Origin: JANQOH01 sp965243325
Lineage (GTDB): Bacteria; Pseudomonadota; Alphaproteobacteria; UBA7887
NCBI GenBank assembly: GCA_965243325.1
Contig: CBDEUQ010000003.1
Span: 3,472,001 to 3,536,000, forward strand
Direction: 5' to 3'
DNA: 64,000 bases
Part shown: piece after piece, positions 53,701-62,309 of the stretch
How positions within the stretch are numbered: the stretch's first letter is position 1
How the letters are laid out: every line of letters starts with the position of its first letter
Made by a program: the position numbers and the translations under genes
The notes under the pieces: generated by a model
What the model was told of the DNA's origin: nothing
The model's input: only the letters and a program-made list of their open reading frames with translations
Databases searched by the model: none

Positions 53701-54117
53701 GTGGCCGCGCCGCCGGCGAAACTGTCGCTCATCGTCTTCTCCGACGATTACGCGAAAGTGCATTACGCCCTCGCCACGGCCGCCGCCGCGGCGGCGGTGG
53801 ATCGTCCGGCGACCCTGTTCTTCACGATGGGTGCCGCGCGCGCGCTCCGCGCCGCGGGCGAAGACGGCGAGGCGGGGTGGCGGACGCTCCCCGGCGCCGG
53901 AGAGGACGCTGCCCTGCAGGCACGGGGCGTTGCGGGTTTCGAGGAACTCGTCGAATCGTGCGCCGAGCTCGGCGTCCGCTTCCTGGTGTGCGAAATGGGC
54001 CTGCGCGCGATCGACCTCACCCCTCAAGCCTTGCGCAGCGACCTCGACATCGCCGTTGCCGGCCTTGTGACCTTCCTGAATGACGCCCGGGCCGACGGTG
54101 CCATGCTGTTTCTCTGA
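53701..54117 (+). CDS. DsrE/DsrF-like sulfur-relay family protein
   Basis: 138 residues with a GTG start, 3 bases after moeB. The fold pattern is DsrE-like: LSLIVFSDDYAKVHYALATA, then a strand TLFFTMGAA, and a C-terminal part with LGVRFLVCEMGLRAIDL carrying a Cys at the position of the persulfide cysteine in DsrE/TusD-type proteins. Function is inferred: sulfur transfer linked to the MoeB/ThiF neighbour. It ends directly before the PBP gene. Confidence 0.7.
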   Translation: MAAPPAKLSLIVFSDDYAKVHYALATAAAAAAVDRPATLFFTMGAARALRAAGEDGEAGWRTLPGAGEDAALQARGVAGFEELVESCAELGVRFLVCEMGLRAIDLTPQALRSDLDIAVAGLVTFLNDARADGAMLFL

Positions 54118-54141
54118 TTGGCCGGTCGTTACGCTGGCGCC

Positions 54142-56043
54142 ATGGCGAGGCGTGCGGTGAGCGCGAGGAAATCGGCGCGAAAGGCGCCGGCGCGGCGCCG
54201 GGCGAAATCGAAGGGCGGTGCGGTTCGCACGCCGCGGCGAAAGACGGCGGCGGGCAGCGGTGGCGGCGCCCGTGCGCCGCGGCGCCGCCGCCGCGCATCG
54301 CCCCGACGGCGTTTCGCGCGCCGGCTCGGCTACGTCGCCGTCGTCGCCGCGGTGTGGGCGCTGGTGCTGCTGGCGGGGTTCGTCGGCGTCATGGCCATCG
54401 GGCTGCCGGACATCGACCGCGTGCTGGCGGAGCCGCGCCGGCCGGGGATCACGGTTACGGCGGTTGATGGGGCGGCGCTGGCGAATTTCGGCGAGGTCTA
54501 CGGCGCCTACGTTCCGGCGGAGGAGTTGCCGCCGGCCCTGATCGACGCCGTGATCGCCGTCGAGGACCGCCGGTTCCACGATCATTTCGGCCTCGATATC
54601 TGGGGCGTGGTGCGGGCGGCGGCGGTCAACTTCGGTGCCGGGCGCGTCGTGCAGGGCGGCTCCACGCTGACCCAGCAGATCGCTAAGAACGTCTTTCTCA
54701 CCCCGGAGCGCACGCTGCGGCGCAAGGTCCAGGAAGCGCTGCTCGCCGTGTGGTTGGAGATGCGCTTTTCCAAGGAAACGCTTCTCGGCATCTACCTCAA
54801 CCGGGTCTATCTCGGCGCCGGATGCTTCGGCGTCGAGGCCGCCGCGCAGCGGTACTTCGGCAAGTCCGCCCGCCGCCTCGACCTCGCCGAAGCCGCGACG
54901 ATCGCCGGCCTGCCGAAGGCGCCGAGCCGGTACGCGCCGACGCGCGACCCGCAGGCGGCGCGGGCGCGCGCGGCCGTGGTGCTCGACGCGATGGTCGCCG
55001 CCGACCGCCTCGACGCCGACACCGCCGCCGCCGCCAAGGCGGCGCGCGTCGCTCTCAAGGGCGCCTCCGGAGGTTCGGGCGCGCATTACTTCGCCGATTG
55101 GATCGCCGACAGGGTGGCCGATTTCGTCGGCCCGCCGCGCGACGATCTCGTCGTCCGCACGACGCTCAGCCTGCCCGCGCAGATGGCGGCGGAGCGCGCC
55201 GTGCGCGCGGCGGCGGCGGGCCATGCGGGACAGGCCGCGCTCGTCGCCATGACCCCGGACGGGGCCGTCCGCGCCATGGTCGGCGGAACGTCCTACGCGA
55301 GCAGCCAGTTCAACCGCGCGACGCAGGCGAGGCGCCAGCCGGGTTCCGCCTTCAAGCTGGCCGTATTCGCCGCCGCGCTGGCCCATGGTCAATCGCCGGC
55401 AAGCACCGCCCTCGACGCGCCCGTGGCCGTCGGTGACTGGCGGCCGCGCAATTACGGCGACGTCTATCGCGGGCGGATTTCGCTGTCGGCCGCCTTCGCC
55501 CACTCGAGCAACAGCGTCGCCGTGCGGCTGACCGAAAGCATCGGCCGCGAGGCGGTCGCGACCATGGCCCGCCGGCTCGGGATGGCCGACGCCCTGCCCT
55601 CGGGTCCAAGTCTCGCCCTTGGCACGGGCGAGGTCACGCTGCTCGCGTTGACCGCTTCCTACGCCGTGCCCGCCAACGGCGGCCGCGGCGTAATTCCGCA
55701 CGGCATTCTCGAGATTCGCGACCGCTCCGGACAGGTTCTCTACCGCCGCGCCGGTTCGGGTTCGGGCCGCGTTCTCGAGTCGGCGGTCGCCGACGACCTG
55801 CACCGCATGCTGACGAGAGTGGTGACCGACGGCACCGGGCGCCGCGCCGCGCTCGACGGCCCGACGGCGGGCAAGACGGGCACCAGCCAGGACTCGCGCG
55901 ACGCCTGGTTCATCGGCTACCGGCCGGACCTCGTCGCCGGCGTCTGGCTGGGCCGCGACGACTCGCGGCCGATGCGGGACGTGACCGGCGGCGGGCTGCC
56001 GGCAGCGCTGTGGCACGACTTCATGAGCCGCTATTCGCCGTAG
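54142..56043 (+). CDS. Class A penicillin-binding protein (PBP1A type)
   Basis: 633 residues from ATG 54142, bifunctional peptidoglycan glycosyltransferase/transpeptidase. A basic, disordered N-terminus (rich in Arg/Lys/Ala, residues 1-62) and one TM helix (about 65-90) precede the GT51 domain (VEDRRFHDHFGLD, GGSTLTQQIAKN, RKVQEALLAVWLE) and the transpeptidase domain with SxxK in QPGSAFKLA, SxN in HSSNSVAVR and KTG in GKTGTSQDSRDAWF. A TTG at 54118 is in frame but gives no conserved residues. The 3' end overlaps the convergent YgjP gene by 13 bases. Confidence 0.95.
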   Translation: MARRAVSARKSARKAPARRRAKSKGGAVRTPRRKTAAGSGGGARAPRRRRRASPRRRFARRLGYVAVVAAVWALVLLAGFVGVMAIGLPDIDRVLAEPRRPGITVTAVDGAALANFGEVYGAYVPAEELPPALIDAVIAVEDRRFHDHFGLDIWGVVRAAAVNFGAGRVVQGGSTLTQQIAKNVFLTPERTLRRKVQEALLAVWLEMRFSKETLLGIYLNRVYLGAGCFGVEAAAQRYFGKSARRLDLAEAATIAGLPKAPSRYAPTRDPQAARARAAVVLDAMVAADRLDADTAAAAKAARVALKGASGGSGAHYFADWIADRVADFVGPPRDDLVVRTTLSLPAQMAAERAVRAAAAGHAGQAALVAMTPDGAVRAMVGGTSYASSQFNRATQARRQPGSAFKLAVFAAALAHGQSPASTALDAPVAVGDWRPRNYGDVYRGRISLSAAFAHSSNSVAVRLTESIGREAVATMARRLGMADALPSGPSLALGTGEVTLLALTASYAVPANGGRGVIPHGILEIRDRSGQVLYRRAGSGSGRVLESAVADDLHRMLTRVVTDGTGRRAALDGPTAGKTGTSQDSRDAWFIGYRPDLVAGVWLGRDDSRPMRDVTGGGLPAALWHDFMSRYSP

Positions 56044-56708
56044 CGATGCAGCTCCGGGCCGTGGTTCCGAAGCCACGCGCGCGACCGTTCGTAGTCAGGG
56101 TCCAGCCGCTCGACAAGGCGCCAGAAACCGGCGCCGTGGTTCGCCTCCCGAAGATGCGCCACCTCGTGCGCCGCCACGTGGTCGAGCACCCGTTCCGGCG
56201 CCAGCACGAGCCGCCACGAGAACGACAGGACCCCGCGCGCCGAACAGCTTCCCCATCGACTTTTCGGATCGCCGATGCGCAGCGCCGGGAACGTCGCGCC
56301 GAGCGCCGCCGCGTGCCTCGCCGCCGCGTCGCCGAGCGCAGCCCGCGCCGTCGCGCGAAGCCAGGCGGTGACGCGCGCGGCGACTTCGTCGGTTCGCCCG
56401 CCGACGACGAGCCGGCCGTCGTCCAGCCGCGTTCGGCGCGGGCCGGCAAGCCGGTGGGACACCACGATCGTACGGCCCAGCACGGGCAGCCGGGCGCCGT
56501 CCACGAACGGCCGCCGCGGCGGCAGCGCGGCAAGCTGGCGCGCCACCCAGGCACGGTGCCTGGCGACGAAGCGCGCCCCCTCGGCGTCGCTGGCGGCCAG
56601 CGGCAGCACCAGTTCGGCGTCGCCGCGGGCGTGGTCGATGGCGATGCGGATGCGGCGTGCGCGTCGCGACCGGCGCACGCGGATCGGCGCGGCGCGTTCG
56701 CCGGTCAA
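56031..56708 (-). CDS. YgjP/DUF45-family putative metallopeptidase
   Basis: 225 residues. The C-terminal half holds DPKSRWGSCSARGVLSFSWR and the zinc motif HEVAHLREANHGAGFW (HExxH plus a third His), as in YgjP (WLM/SprT-like) proteins, whose substrates are unknown. The TTG start at 56708 overlaps the TGA of the PCuAC gene (TTGA), indicating coupling; GTG 56678 is the alternative. The N-terminus is very Arg-rich. Confidence 0.85.
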   Translation of the reverse strand: MTGERAAPIRVRRSRRARRIRIAIDHARGDAELVLPLAASDAEGARFVARHRAWVARQLAALPPRRPFVDGARLPVLGRTIVVSHRLAGPRRTRLDDGRLVVGGRTDEVAARVTAWLRATARAALGDAAARHAAALGATFPALRIGDPKSRWGSCSARGVLSFSWRLVLAPERVLDHVAAHEVAHLREANHGAGFWRLVERLDPDYERSRAWLRNHGPELHRYGE

Positions 56709-57169
56709 TGGGAGTGCGCGCCTTCCGCCGCCAGCGGTGCGGCGGCGGCGGCGACGCCGCCCACCGCGACCTCGACGGTGCGCGTGTCGCCGTCGGCGAA
56801 GCGCAGGGTCAGCGGAAACGAGGCGCCTTCCGCCAGCGGCGTATCGAGTTCCATGAGCATGAGGTGCAGGCCGCCCGGCGCGAAGGCGACGCGGCCGCCG
56901 GCCGCGAGTTCCACCCGCTCGACCGGCCGCATCCGCGCGATGTCGCCGTCCATGACGTGGGCATGCAGTTCGGCGCGGGCGGCGACGGGCGTCTCGGCGC
57001 CCACCAGTGCCGTGGGTCCGCCGCGGTTCGCGAGCGTCACGTAGGCAACGCCGTTGCGCGCCGGGCCGGCGGAGGCGCGCGCCCACGCCGCTTCCACGTC
57101 GACATCGGCGGCCGCCGCCGCACCGCTCGCGAGACCCGCGGCGACGACCGCGGCAAGGGCTCTCGTCAT
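56705..57169 (-). CDS. Periplasmic copper chaperone PCuAC family
   Basis: 154 residues with a signal peptide (cleavage near AAAAAD at about 22). The copper-binding His/Met pattern is in ELHAHVMDGDIARM (H-x-H and Met) and GGLHLMLMELD (HxM), plus a C-terminal HSH. PCuAC delivers Cu(I) to the CuA centre of cytochrome c oxidase subunit II together with Sco. Its ATG overlaps the sco stop (ATGA). Confidence 0.93.
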   Translation of the reverse strand: MTRALAAVVAAGLASGAAAAADVDVEAAWARASAGPARNGVAYVTLANRGGPTALVGAETPVAARAELHAHVMDGDIARMRPVERVELAAGGRVAFAPGGLHLMLMELDTPLAEGASFPLTLRFADGDTRTVEVAVGGVAAAAAPLAAEGAHSH

Positions 57170-57768
57170 GTCGCGGCCTCCAGGTATTCGGCGAGCTTCG
57201 CGGCCATGGATCCGGCATCTTCGGTGTGGCTGAAATGCGTGACGTAGGCGCCGTCCGGCCCCATGAGGTAGACGATGGTCGTGTGGTCCATCAGGTAGTC
57301 GCCCGAGGTCTGCGGCACCTTGCGCAGCGCGACGCGGTACGCTCGCGCCGCGGCGGCGACCTGTTCGACGCTTCCGCTGAGGCCGATCAGTCGATCGTGG
57401 AAGTGGTCGACGTACGCGCCCACGACGCCGGGCGTATCGCGTTCGGGGTCGACGGTGACGAACAGGGGCTGGATCGCCTCTCCCCCTTCGCCCAGGACGT
57501 CGAGGGCGTCGGCGATCGTCTGCAACGTCGTCGGACAGATGTCGGGGCAGTAGGTGTAACCGAAACTGACCAGCATCGGGCGGCCGCGGAACGTCGAGTC
57601 GCTCCACGTCCGGCCGTCCCCGTCGACCAGCGTGAACGCCCCGCCGATCGGCACGCGGCCGGTTTCCGCCTGGCGCTCGGGCCCGAACGGGCCACCACGC
57701 ACGGTCAGGACGGCCACGACGGCGACGAGCGCGGCCGCCGCCGCGGCAGCAGCGATGGCGCGGTTCAC
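57166..57768 (-). CDS. SCO1/SenC-family copper chaperone
   Basis: 200 residues: N-terminal TM anchor (about 5-24) and a thioredoxin-like periplasmic domain with CPDICP (the copper/redox CxxxC, near residue 74) in SFGYTYCPDICPTTLQTI, FVTVDPERDTP, and the third ligand His in YLMDHTTIVYLM. It works with PCuAC in assembling cytochrome oxidase CuA. The oxidase genes are not in the window. Confidence 0.95.
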   Translation of the reverse strand: MNRAIAAAAAAAALVAVVAVLTVRGGPFGPERQAETGRVPIGGAFTLVDGDGRTWSDSTFRGRPMLVSFGYTYCPDICPTTLQTIADALDVLGEGGEAIQPLFVTVDPERDTPGVVGAYVDHFHDRLIGLSGSVEQVAAAARAYRVALRKVPQTSGDYLMDHTTIVYLMGPDGAYVTHFSHTEDAGSMAAKLAEYLEAAT

Positions 57769-57791
57769 CGCGGGTCCGTTTCGGCTATAGT
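57764..57791 (+). promoter_or_regulatory. Candidate promoter of the ankyrin gene
   Basis: TTCACC (57764-57769), 16-base spacer and TATAGT (57786-57791), ending about 36 bases before the ATG at 57828. Only the -10 is strong. Confidence 0.35.
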
Positions 57792-57827
57792 CACCGCGCG
57801 CTCCGGACCGGCCGATCGGAAAACGCC

Positions 57828-58265
57828 ATGCGACTCGTTGCGTTCATTGTCCTCGCTGTCTCGCTCGCGGCACCGGCATTCGGCGGCATGCGCGACGACC
57901 AGAGGCTGATCACCGGCGCTCGCGCACAACTGATGCCCGTGATCGAGGCGGCACTTGCCGCCGGCGCCAATATCGAGGCCGGCGACGCGGCGGGGCGCAC
58001 GGCCTTGATGTGGGCTGCATTTCACGGCAATGCCGCGCTTGTCGGATACTTGATCGAGCGCGGCGCGGACGTCAACGCCCGCGACCGCCGCGGCCGGAGC
58101 GCGCTGATGTGGGCCGCGGTGACGGGCCGCGCGCGCACCGCAGCGGCGCTGCTCGCGGCCGACGCCGACGCCGCGCTTGTCGACAGCTCCGGCAAGGACG
58201 CCGCGTCCCACGCTGCCGGCGAGGGCCACGCCGAGCTCGCCGAGGTCCTGGCCGGAGCGCGGTAG
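57828..58265 (+). CDS. Small exported ankyrin-repeat protein
   Basis: 145 residues: signal peptide (MRLVAFIVLAVSLAAPAFGG) and three to four ankyrin units, the clearest being AAGRTALMWAAFHGNAALVG followed by YLIERGADVNARDRRG and RSALMWAAVTGRARTAAALL. Ankyrin proteins bind other proteins; no enzyme domain is present. It is divergent from the copper chaperone operon and precedes cobD by 17 bases. Confidence 0.88.
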   Translation: MRLVAFIVLAVSLAAPAFGGMRDDQRLITGARAQLMPVIEAALAAGANIEAGDAAGRTALMWAAFHGNAALVGYLIERGADVNARDRRGRSALMWAAVTGRARTAAALLAADADAALVDSSGKDAASHAAGEGHAELAEVLAGAR

Positions 58266-58282
58266 CATGGGGCGCGGCGTCC

Positions 58283-59218
58283 TTGCCTGCCGCTGACGCT
58301 CTCTTCGTCCTGCTCGCGGCGATCGTGCTCGATGCCTACGCGGGCGCGCCGTTGTGGCGCCGGCGCTGGCACTGGCAGCCGCTGATCGTGATCGACCGCC
58401 TCACGGCGCGCTGCGCCGAAAAGCTCGATCGCGAATCGCGCGATCCGCGCACGCTCAGGTTCCGCGGCGGCGCCGCTGCCGCCGCGCTCGTCGGGCTGGG
58501 CGCCGTCGGCGGACTCGCCCTGGAGGCGGCGGCCGCCCGGCACCCGGTCCTCTGGTTGCCCGTGCTGATCGTGTTCACGGGCCTCGTCGACCAGCGCGAG
58601 AGTGCGGATGCGCTGCGGCGCTTGGGCCGGGCCATCGCGGTCGGCGACCGCCCCGGCGCCGAGGCGGCGCTTGCCCGGCTGTCCATGCGCGACCCGGTGC
58701 ACCTCGACCGCTTCGGGATGGCGCGGGTCGGGATCGAGGCGCTGACGCGCCGTCTCTCGCGGAGATGGACGGCGCCGGTGCTCTACGCCGCCGTCGGCGG
58801 AGTGTCCGGCATCGTCGCGTACTGGCTGATCGACGGTCTTGCCGCCGCCGGCGGAGGCGGCGGCCCGTTCGGCGCCGTGCCGCGAAAGCTTCGGCGCATC
58901 GCCCACTGGCTGCCCGACCGGCTGACCGGACTCGTTCTCGCGGCATCGGCGTCGCTGAGCGGCCGCGGCGCCGCGTTCGCCGGATTGCCCGACGCGACGG
59001 GCACCGACTGGCCCGCGTCCGCGACCGCGGACGCGCTCGGCGTGTCCCTCGCCGGTCCGCGGCACTACGCCGGCCGCACCGTCGACGCGCCGTGGATCGG
59101 CCGCGGGCGTCCGCAGGCGGGCCCGAACGACATCGTCGCGGCGCTCGGTCTGCACCAGCTCGCCGTCGCCTTGGTTGCCCTAGCCGTCGCCGCGGCCGCT
59201 CTGGTCCGCCTCGTCTAG
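58283..59218 (+). CDS. cobD: Adenosylcobinamide-phosphate synthase CobD/CbiB
   Basis: 311 residues, polytopic inner-membrane protein that attaches aminopropanol (phosphate) to adenosylcobyric acid. It begins LLAAIVLDAYAGAPLWRRRWHWQP, carries LSMRDPVHLDRFGMARVGIEAL, and ends with GPNDIVAALGLHQLAVALVAL. TTG 58283 is the first start giving this N-terminus; the frame is open upstream across the ankyrin gene but is not coding there. No other cobalamin gene is close, except possibly the histidine phosphatase at 60069. The 3' end overlaps the SYLF gene by 39 bases. Confidence 0.85.
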   Translation: MPAADALFVLLAAIVLDAYAGAPLWRRRWHWQPLIVIDRLTARCAEKLDRESRDPRTLRFRGGAAAAALVGLGAVGGLALEAAAARHPVLWLPVLIVFTGLVDQRESADALRRLGRAIAVGDRPGAEAALARLSMRDPVHLDRFGMARVGIEALTRRLSRRWTAPVLYAAVGGVSGIVAYWLIDGLAAAGGGGGPFGAVPRKLRRIAHWLPDRLTGLVLAASASLSGRGAAFAGLPDATGTDWPASATADALGVSLAGPRHYAGRTVDAPWIGRGRPQAGPNDIVAALGLHQLAVALVALAVAAAALVRLV

Positions 59219-60013
59219 GGCGCCGAGCAGGGCCGACGCCCCCGGGGCGTCGACGCGCCGGTCGATCAGGATGTGCCGCGCCGTCACGGCGCGGCTGTAA
59301 TACGTCTGGTTGACCGGATCGTCCGGCGCGATCCAGCCGCCGTCGAGGGCGAGACCGCCGTAGAATCCGCGGCTGCGCGCCACGGCGAGGATTTCGGCGC
59401 CGAAACTCTGCATCGCCGCACCTTTGACGCCGTAGCCGACCGCGCCGACGGCCAGACCGGCGTCGCCGCCGAACTTCGCGGTGCCGGCGGTCAGCGCCTC
59501 GACTGCGCGATCGGTCATCACGAGCATGAGCAGCGCGGACTTCTGGAAGCCGATCTGCAATCCGACGCTCGCTTCGCCCAGGGTGCAAAAGGACGGCGCG
59601 GACCAGCCCTCGTCCCCGCCGCGCGCGACCACGACGCACCGGCCGCCGGCGGCGCCGAGAAAGAACCCGGCCTCGAACACCGACGGCGCCAGCACGACCG
59701 CTCTCGCGGCGTGGAACCACGGGCGGATCTCCGGCCACGCCCTGCCGTCGGCGATGAAGGCGCGCAGCGCCGCGGCGGACTCGTCCAGCAGTGTCTGCGT
59801 TTCGCCCGACGCGGCCGGGGGCGGCACGGTGGCGGACTCATCCAGCGGCATCTGCGTTTCGTCCGGCGGCGCGGCGATGGGGACAGGCTCGTCCGGCAGT
59901 GTCTGCGGGTCCTCCGCTAGCGTCGGTGCGGTGGCGGCGGCGAACGCCACGACTGCGACCAGCGCGGCGCCGGTGGGTGTCCCGCGCTCCTTCCGTCGCC
60001 GGCGTCTCGACAT
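59180..60013 (-). CDS. Exported SYLF-domain (Ysc84-like) lipid-binding protein
   Basis: 277 residues. A basic leader and signal peptide (about 10-38, cleavage near TLAED), then a Pro/Glu/Asp-rich linker with repeated units (LPDEPVPIAAPPDETQ, PLDESATVPPPAASGETQ, LLDESAAAL), then the SYLF domain (about 100-260) with VVLAPSVFEAGFFLGAAGG, GFQKSALLMLVMTDRAVEAL and YSRAVTARHILI-type ending. The family binds phosphoinositides in eukaryotes; the bacterial role is unknown. ATG 60013 starts the signal peptide; ATG 60067 is also in frame. Confidence 0.85.
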   Translation of the reverse strand: MSRRRRRKERGTPTGAALVAVVAFAAATAPTLAEDPQTLPDEPVPIAAPPDETQMPLDESATVPPPAASGETQTLLDESAAALRAFIADGRAWPEIRPWFHAARAVVLAPSVFEAGFFLGAAGGRCVVVARGGDEGWSAPSFCTLGEASVGLQIGFQKSALLMLVMTDRAVEALTAGTAKFGGDAGLAVGAVGYGVKGAAMQSFGAEILAVARSRGFYGGLALDGGWIAPDDPVNQTYYSRAVTARHILIDRRVDAPGASALLGALDEADQSGRGDG

Positions 60014-60068
60014 GACCGCCCCCTTCGTCGTCCCGTACGTGCAAGCGGAGTCGAACCTGTCGAACATA

Positions 60069-60719
60069 TCAGGTCCCCGCCGCGGGTTTCCAGTTCGGCG
60101 CCCGGTTGACGTATTGCACTCGCCAGTCCGCGCCCGGCTCGGGGCTCTCTACGCGGTCGAGCCGGGTTACCGACAGGTTGTCGGTCACGAACGCGAATGC
60201 GCCGTCGGCATCGAGCCCGAGTGCGTGCGCGATGGCCGCCCGGATCGGCCCGCCGTGCGCGACGGCGACGACGTCGCGCCCGGCGTGCGCCGTTGTCAGC
60301 CGCTCGACCGCCGGCACCACGCGGTCTATCAGGTCGAGGAAGGATTCGCCCTCGGGCGGCCGGTGGTCGGAGGTCGTGAACCAGTAGCGGTGCGGCGGCT
60401 TGCCGGGGATGCGATCGACCTCCTCGTAGGGCGTGCCCTGCCAGGCGCCGAAATTCTGCTCGCCGAACGCCGGCTCGACGATCGGCGGGGCGCCGTCGAG
60501 GCCGTGGCGGCGGATGGTGGCGGCGGTGTCGCGCGCCCGCCGCAGGTGGCTGGTCACCCACACCGCGCCGGCGGGCAGGCAGCGGGCCAGCCCGCGGAAG
60601 CTCTCGTCGTCGTCGAGGTCGCACGGCGGGTCGGACGCGCCGTACATGCGGCCCCGGTTCGCGGTGACGGGGGCGTGCCGCACCCACCACCAGCACGTCG
60701 TCCTATCGACCCGATTCAT
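60069..60719 (-). CDS. Histidine phosphatase family protein, possibly CobC-like
   Basis: 216 residues. The catalytic motif is WVRHAPV (RHA instead of the usual RHG) near residue 14, with GEQNFGAWQGTPYEEVDRI in the middle, EGESFLDLIDRVVPAVERL and the second His in VAVAHGGPIRAAIAHAL. This pattern fits the alpha-ribazole phosphatase (CobC) branch, which would suit cobD 0.85 kb away, but general phosphatases look alike. It precedes the ABC exporter on the opposite-facing end and is 16 bases from it. Confidence 0.8.
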   Translation of the reverse strand: MNRVDRTTCWWWVRHAPVTANRGRMYGASDPPCDLDDDESFRGLARCLPAGAVWVTSHLRRARDTAATIRRHGLDGAPPIVEPAFGEQNFGAWQGTPYEEVDRIPGKPPHRYWFTTSDHRPPEGESFLDLIDRVVPAVERLTTAHAGRDVVAVAHGGPIRAAIAHALGLDADGAFAFVTDNLSVTRLDRVESPEPGADWRVQYVNRAPNWKPAAGT

Positions 60720-60735
60720 GACCGCCGCCTTTCTC

Positions 60736-61533
60736 TCATTCGCCGAGTTGCAGGATAAGCCCGCGTTCGCGCGCTTGCCGGACGAAGAACAGGAAGCCGC
60801 CGAGCCCCGCGCTCAGCCAGACGGCGTTGAGCGCAACGGCGTCCACGAGCAGATCCATGCGGAACGTCCCGTCGATCAGCACGGCGCGCATGCCTTCGAA
60901 GAGGTGCGACGAGGGCAGCGCCCAGGCGACCGGCTGCAGCCATTCGGGGAGCACGGCGATCGGGTAATAGACGCCGCTCACCGGCTGGATGAGGAAGACC
61001 AGCGCCCAGCCCAGGCCTTCTGCGCCCTGCCCGAAGCGGAGAACGAGGCCGCTCACGATCAGCCCGAGCGACCAGCCGAGCGCGATCAGGTTGACGAAGA
61101 AGGCGATGAGCGGCAAGCCGAGGGCGAAGATGGAGAAGTCGAACAGCGCCAGGGCGAGCGCCGCCGCGCCGCCCACCCCGATCAGCGTCCGCGCGAGGCT
61201 GGCGACGATGAGCGCGGCGGCGAGCTCCGCCGGCCGCAGCGGGCTGACCAGAAGATTGCCGATGTTGCGCGACCAGATTTCTTCGAGAAAGCTGAGGAAG
61301 AGGCTTATCTGGCCGCGGAACAGCACGTCCCACAGCAGCACCGCCGAAAGGAGGACGCCGCTCGCCTGCGCCACCCACGTCGAATGCTCGATGAGAAAGA
61401 GCGTGATGAACCCCCACAGGACCATCTGCAGCGTCGGCCAGTAGATGAGGTCGAGGATGCGCGGCCATGAGCCGCGCATCAGGTAGAAGTTGCGCAGCAC
61501 CATGGCCGCGATCCTGCGCGGTGTTCCGTTCAC
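60736..61533 (-). CDS. ABC-2 type transporter permease
   Basis: 265 residues with six predicted TM helices (for example ILDLIYWPTLQMVLWGFITLF, LVFLIQPVSGVYYPIAVLPEW and NAVWLSAGLGGFLFFV) and the ABC2 signature VSGVYYPIAVLPEWLQPVAWALPSSHLFEGMR split over two TMs. The GTG start at 61533 overlaps the ATPase stop (GTGA), which fixes it. With the ATPase it forms an exporter of the drug/polysaccharide (DrrB/NodJ-like) type; cargo unknown. Confidence 0.9.
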   Translation of the reverse strand: MNGTPRRIAAMVLRNFYLMRGSWPRILDLIYWPTLQMVLWGFITLFLIEHSTWVAQASGVLLSAVLLWDVLFRGQISLFLSFLEEIWSRNIGNLLVSPLRPAELAAALIVASLARTLIGVGGAAALALALFDFSIFALGLPLIAFFVNLIALGWSLGLIVSGLVLRFGQGAEGLGWALVFLIQPVSGVYYPIAVLPEWLQPVAWALPSSHLFEGMRAVLIDGTFRMDLLVDAVALNAVWLSAGLGGFLFFVRQARERGLILQLGE

Positions 61534-62309
61534 GCGCCGCCTCCCGCGGCGTTGGCGGCGGCGTGGTCGTCGTCCGGCTTGCGGCGGTCGCGGGCGATGT
61601 CGAGGAAGACCTGTTCCAGGTCGCGGCGGCCGTAGCGCGCGATCAGCGCCGTCGGCGACCCGCGGTCCACCACCCGCCCCGCCTTCAGCATGATGACGTC
61701 GCGGCACAGGCGCTCGACCTCCGCCATGTTGTGCGACGCGAGCAGCACCGTCGCCCCGCGATTGCGCTGGTAGGCTCTCAGATAGCTGCGCACGTCGTCC
61801 GCGGTGTCCGGGTCGAGCGAGGCGGTCGGCTCGTCGAGCAGCAGCAGTTCGGGCCGGTTGAGCAGCGCCTTGGCGAGGGCGACGCGGGTTTTCTGGCCCG
61901 CCGACAGGGTGCCGACCGGGCGGTCGAGGAGGCCTCCGAGATCGAGGTCGCGGGCGAGTTCGGCGATTCGCGCGCCAAGGCGGCGCAGCGCGTAGAGATG
62001 GCCGTACACCGTGAGGTTCTCGCGCACCGTCAGGCGTCTCGGCACGTCGACGTAGGGCGAGGAGAAGTTCATGCGGCCGAGCGCCCGGTAGCGCTGCCGC
62101 CGCATGTCGTGCCCCAGCACCTCGACCGTCCCCGATGTCGGCGCGATCAGCCCGAGCAGCATCCCGATGGTCGTCGTCTTGCCAGCGCCGTTGCCGCCGA
62201 GCAGCGCCACGGTGCCCGTGCCTTCGATCGCGAAGCTCACCGACTCGACCGCCCGCACGGCGCCGAACCGCTTGCAGAGATCGACAACCCGGACCACGGG
62301 ATCGGACAT
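61530..62309 (-). CDS. ABC transporter ATP-binding protein
   Basis: 259 residues: Walker A GGNGAGKTTTIG near residue 40, signature LSAGQKTRVALAKALL near 137 (LSAGQ in place of LSGGQ), Walker B LLLLDEPTASLDPD, and the H-loop His in LLASHNMAEVERL. A leading MSDPVVRVVDLCKRFGAV starts the fold. The upstream side carries a 52-bp tandem repeat that duplicates this start region. Partner permease follows with a GTGA overlap. Confidence 0.93.
   Translation of the reverse strand: MSDPVVRVVDLCKRFGAVRAVESVSFAIEGTGTVALLGGNGAGKTTTIGMLLGLIAPTSGTVEVLGHDMRRQRYRALGRMNFSSPYVDVPRRLTVRENLTVYGHLYALRRLGARIAELARDLDLGGLLDRPVGTLSAGQKTRVALAKALLNRPELLLLDEPTASLDPDTADDVRSYLRAYQRNRGATVLLASHNMAEVERLCRDVIMLKAGRVVDRGSPTALIARYGRRDLEQVFLDIARDRRKPDDDHAAANAAGGGA

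Noticed and set aside
50431..56076. A 1881-codon minus-strand open frame across rmuC, moeB and the PBP gene
   Set aside because: Only its last 288 codons are a real gene. The rest is antisense or out-of-frame to well-supported genes, is Arg/Gly/Ala-rich without motifs, and is a by-product of high GC.
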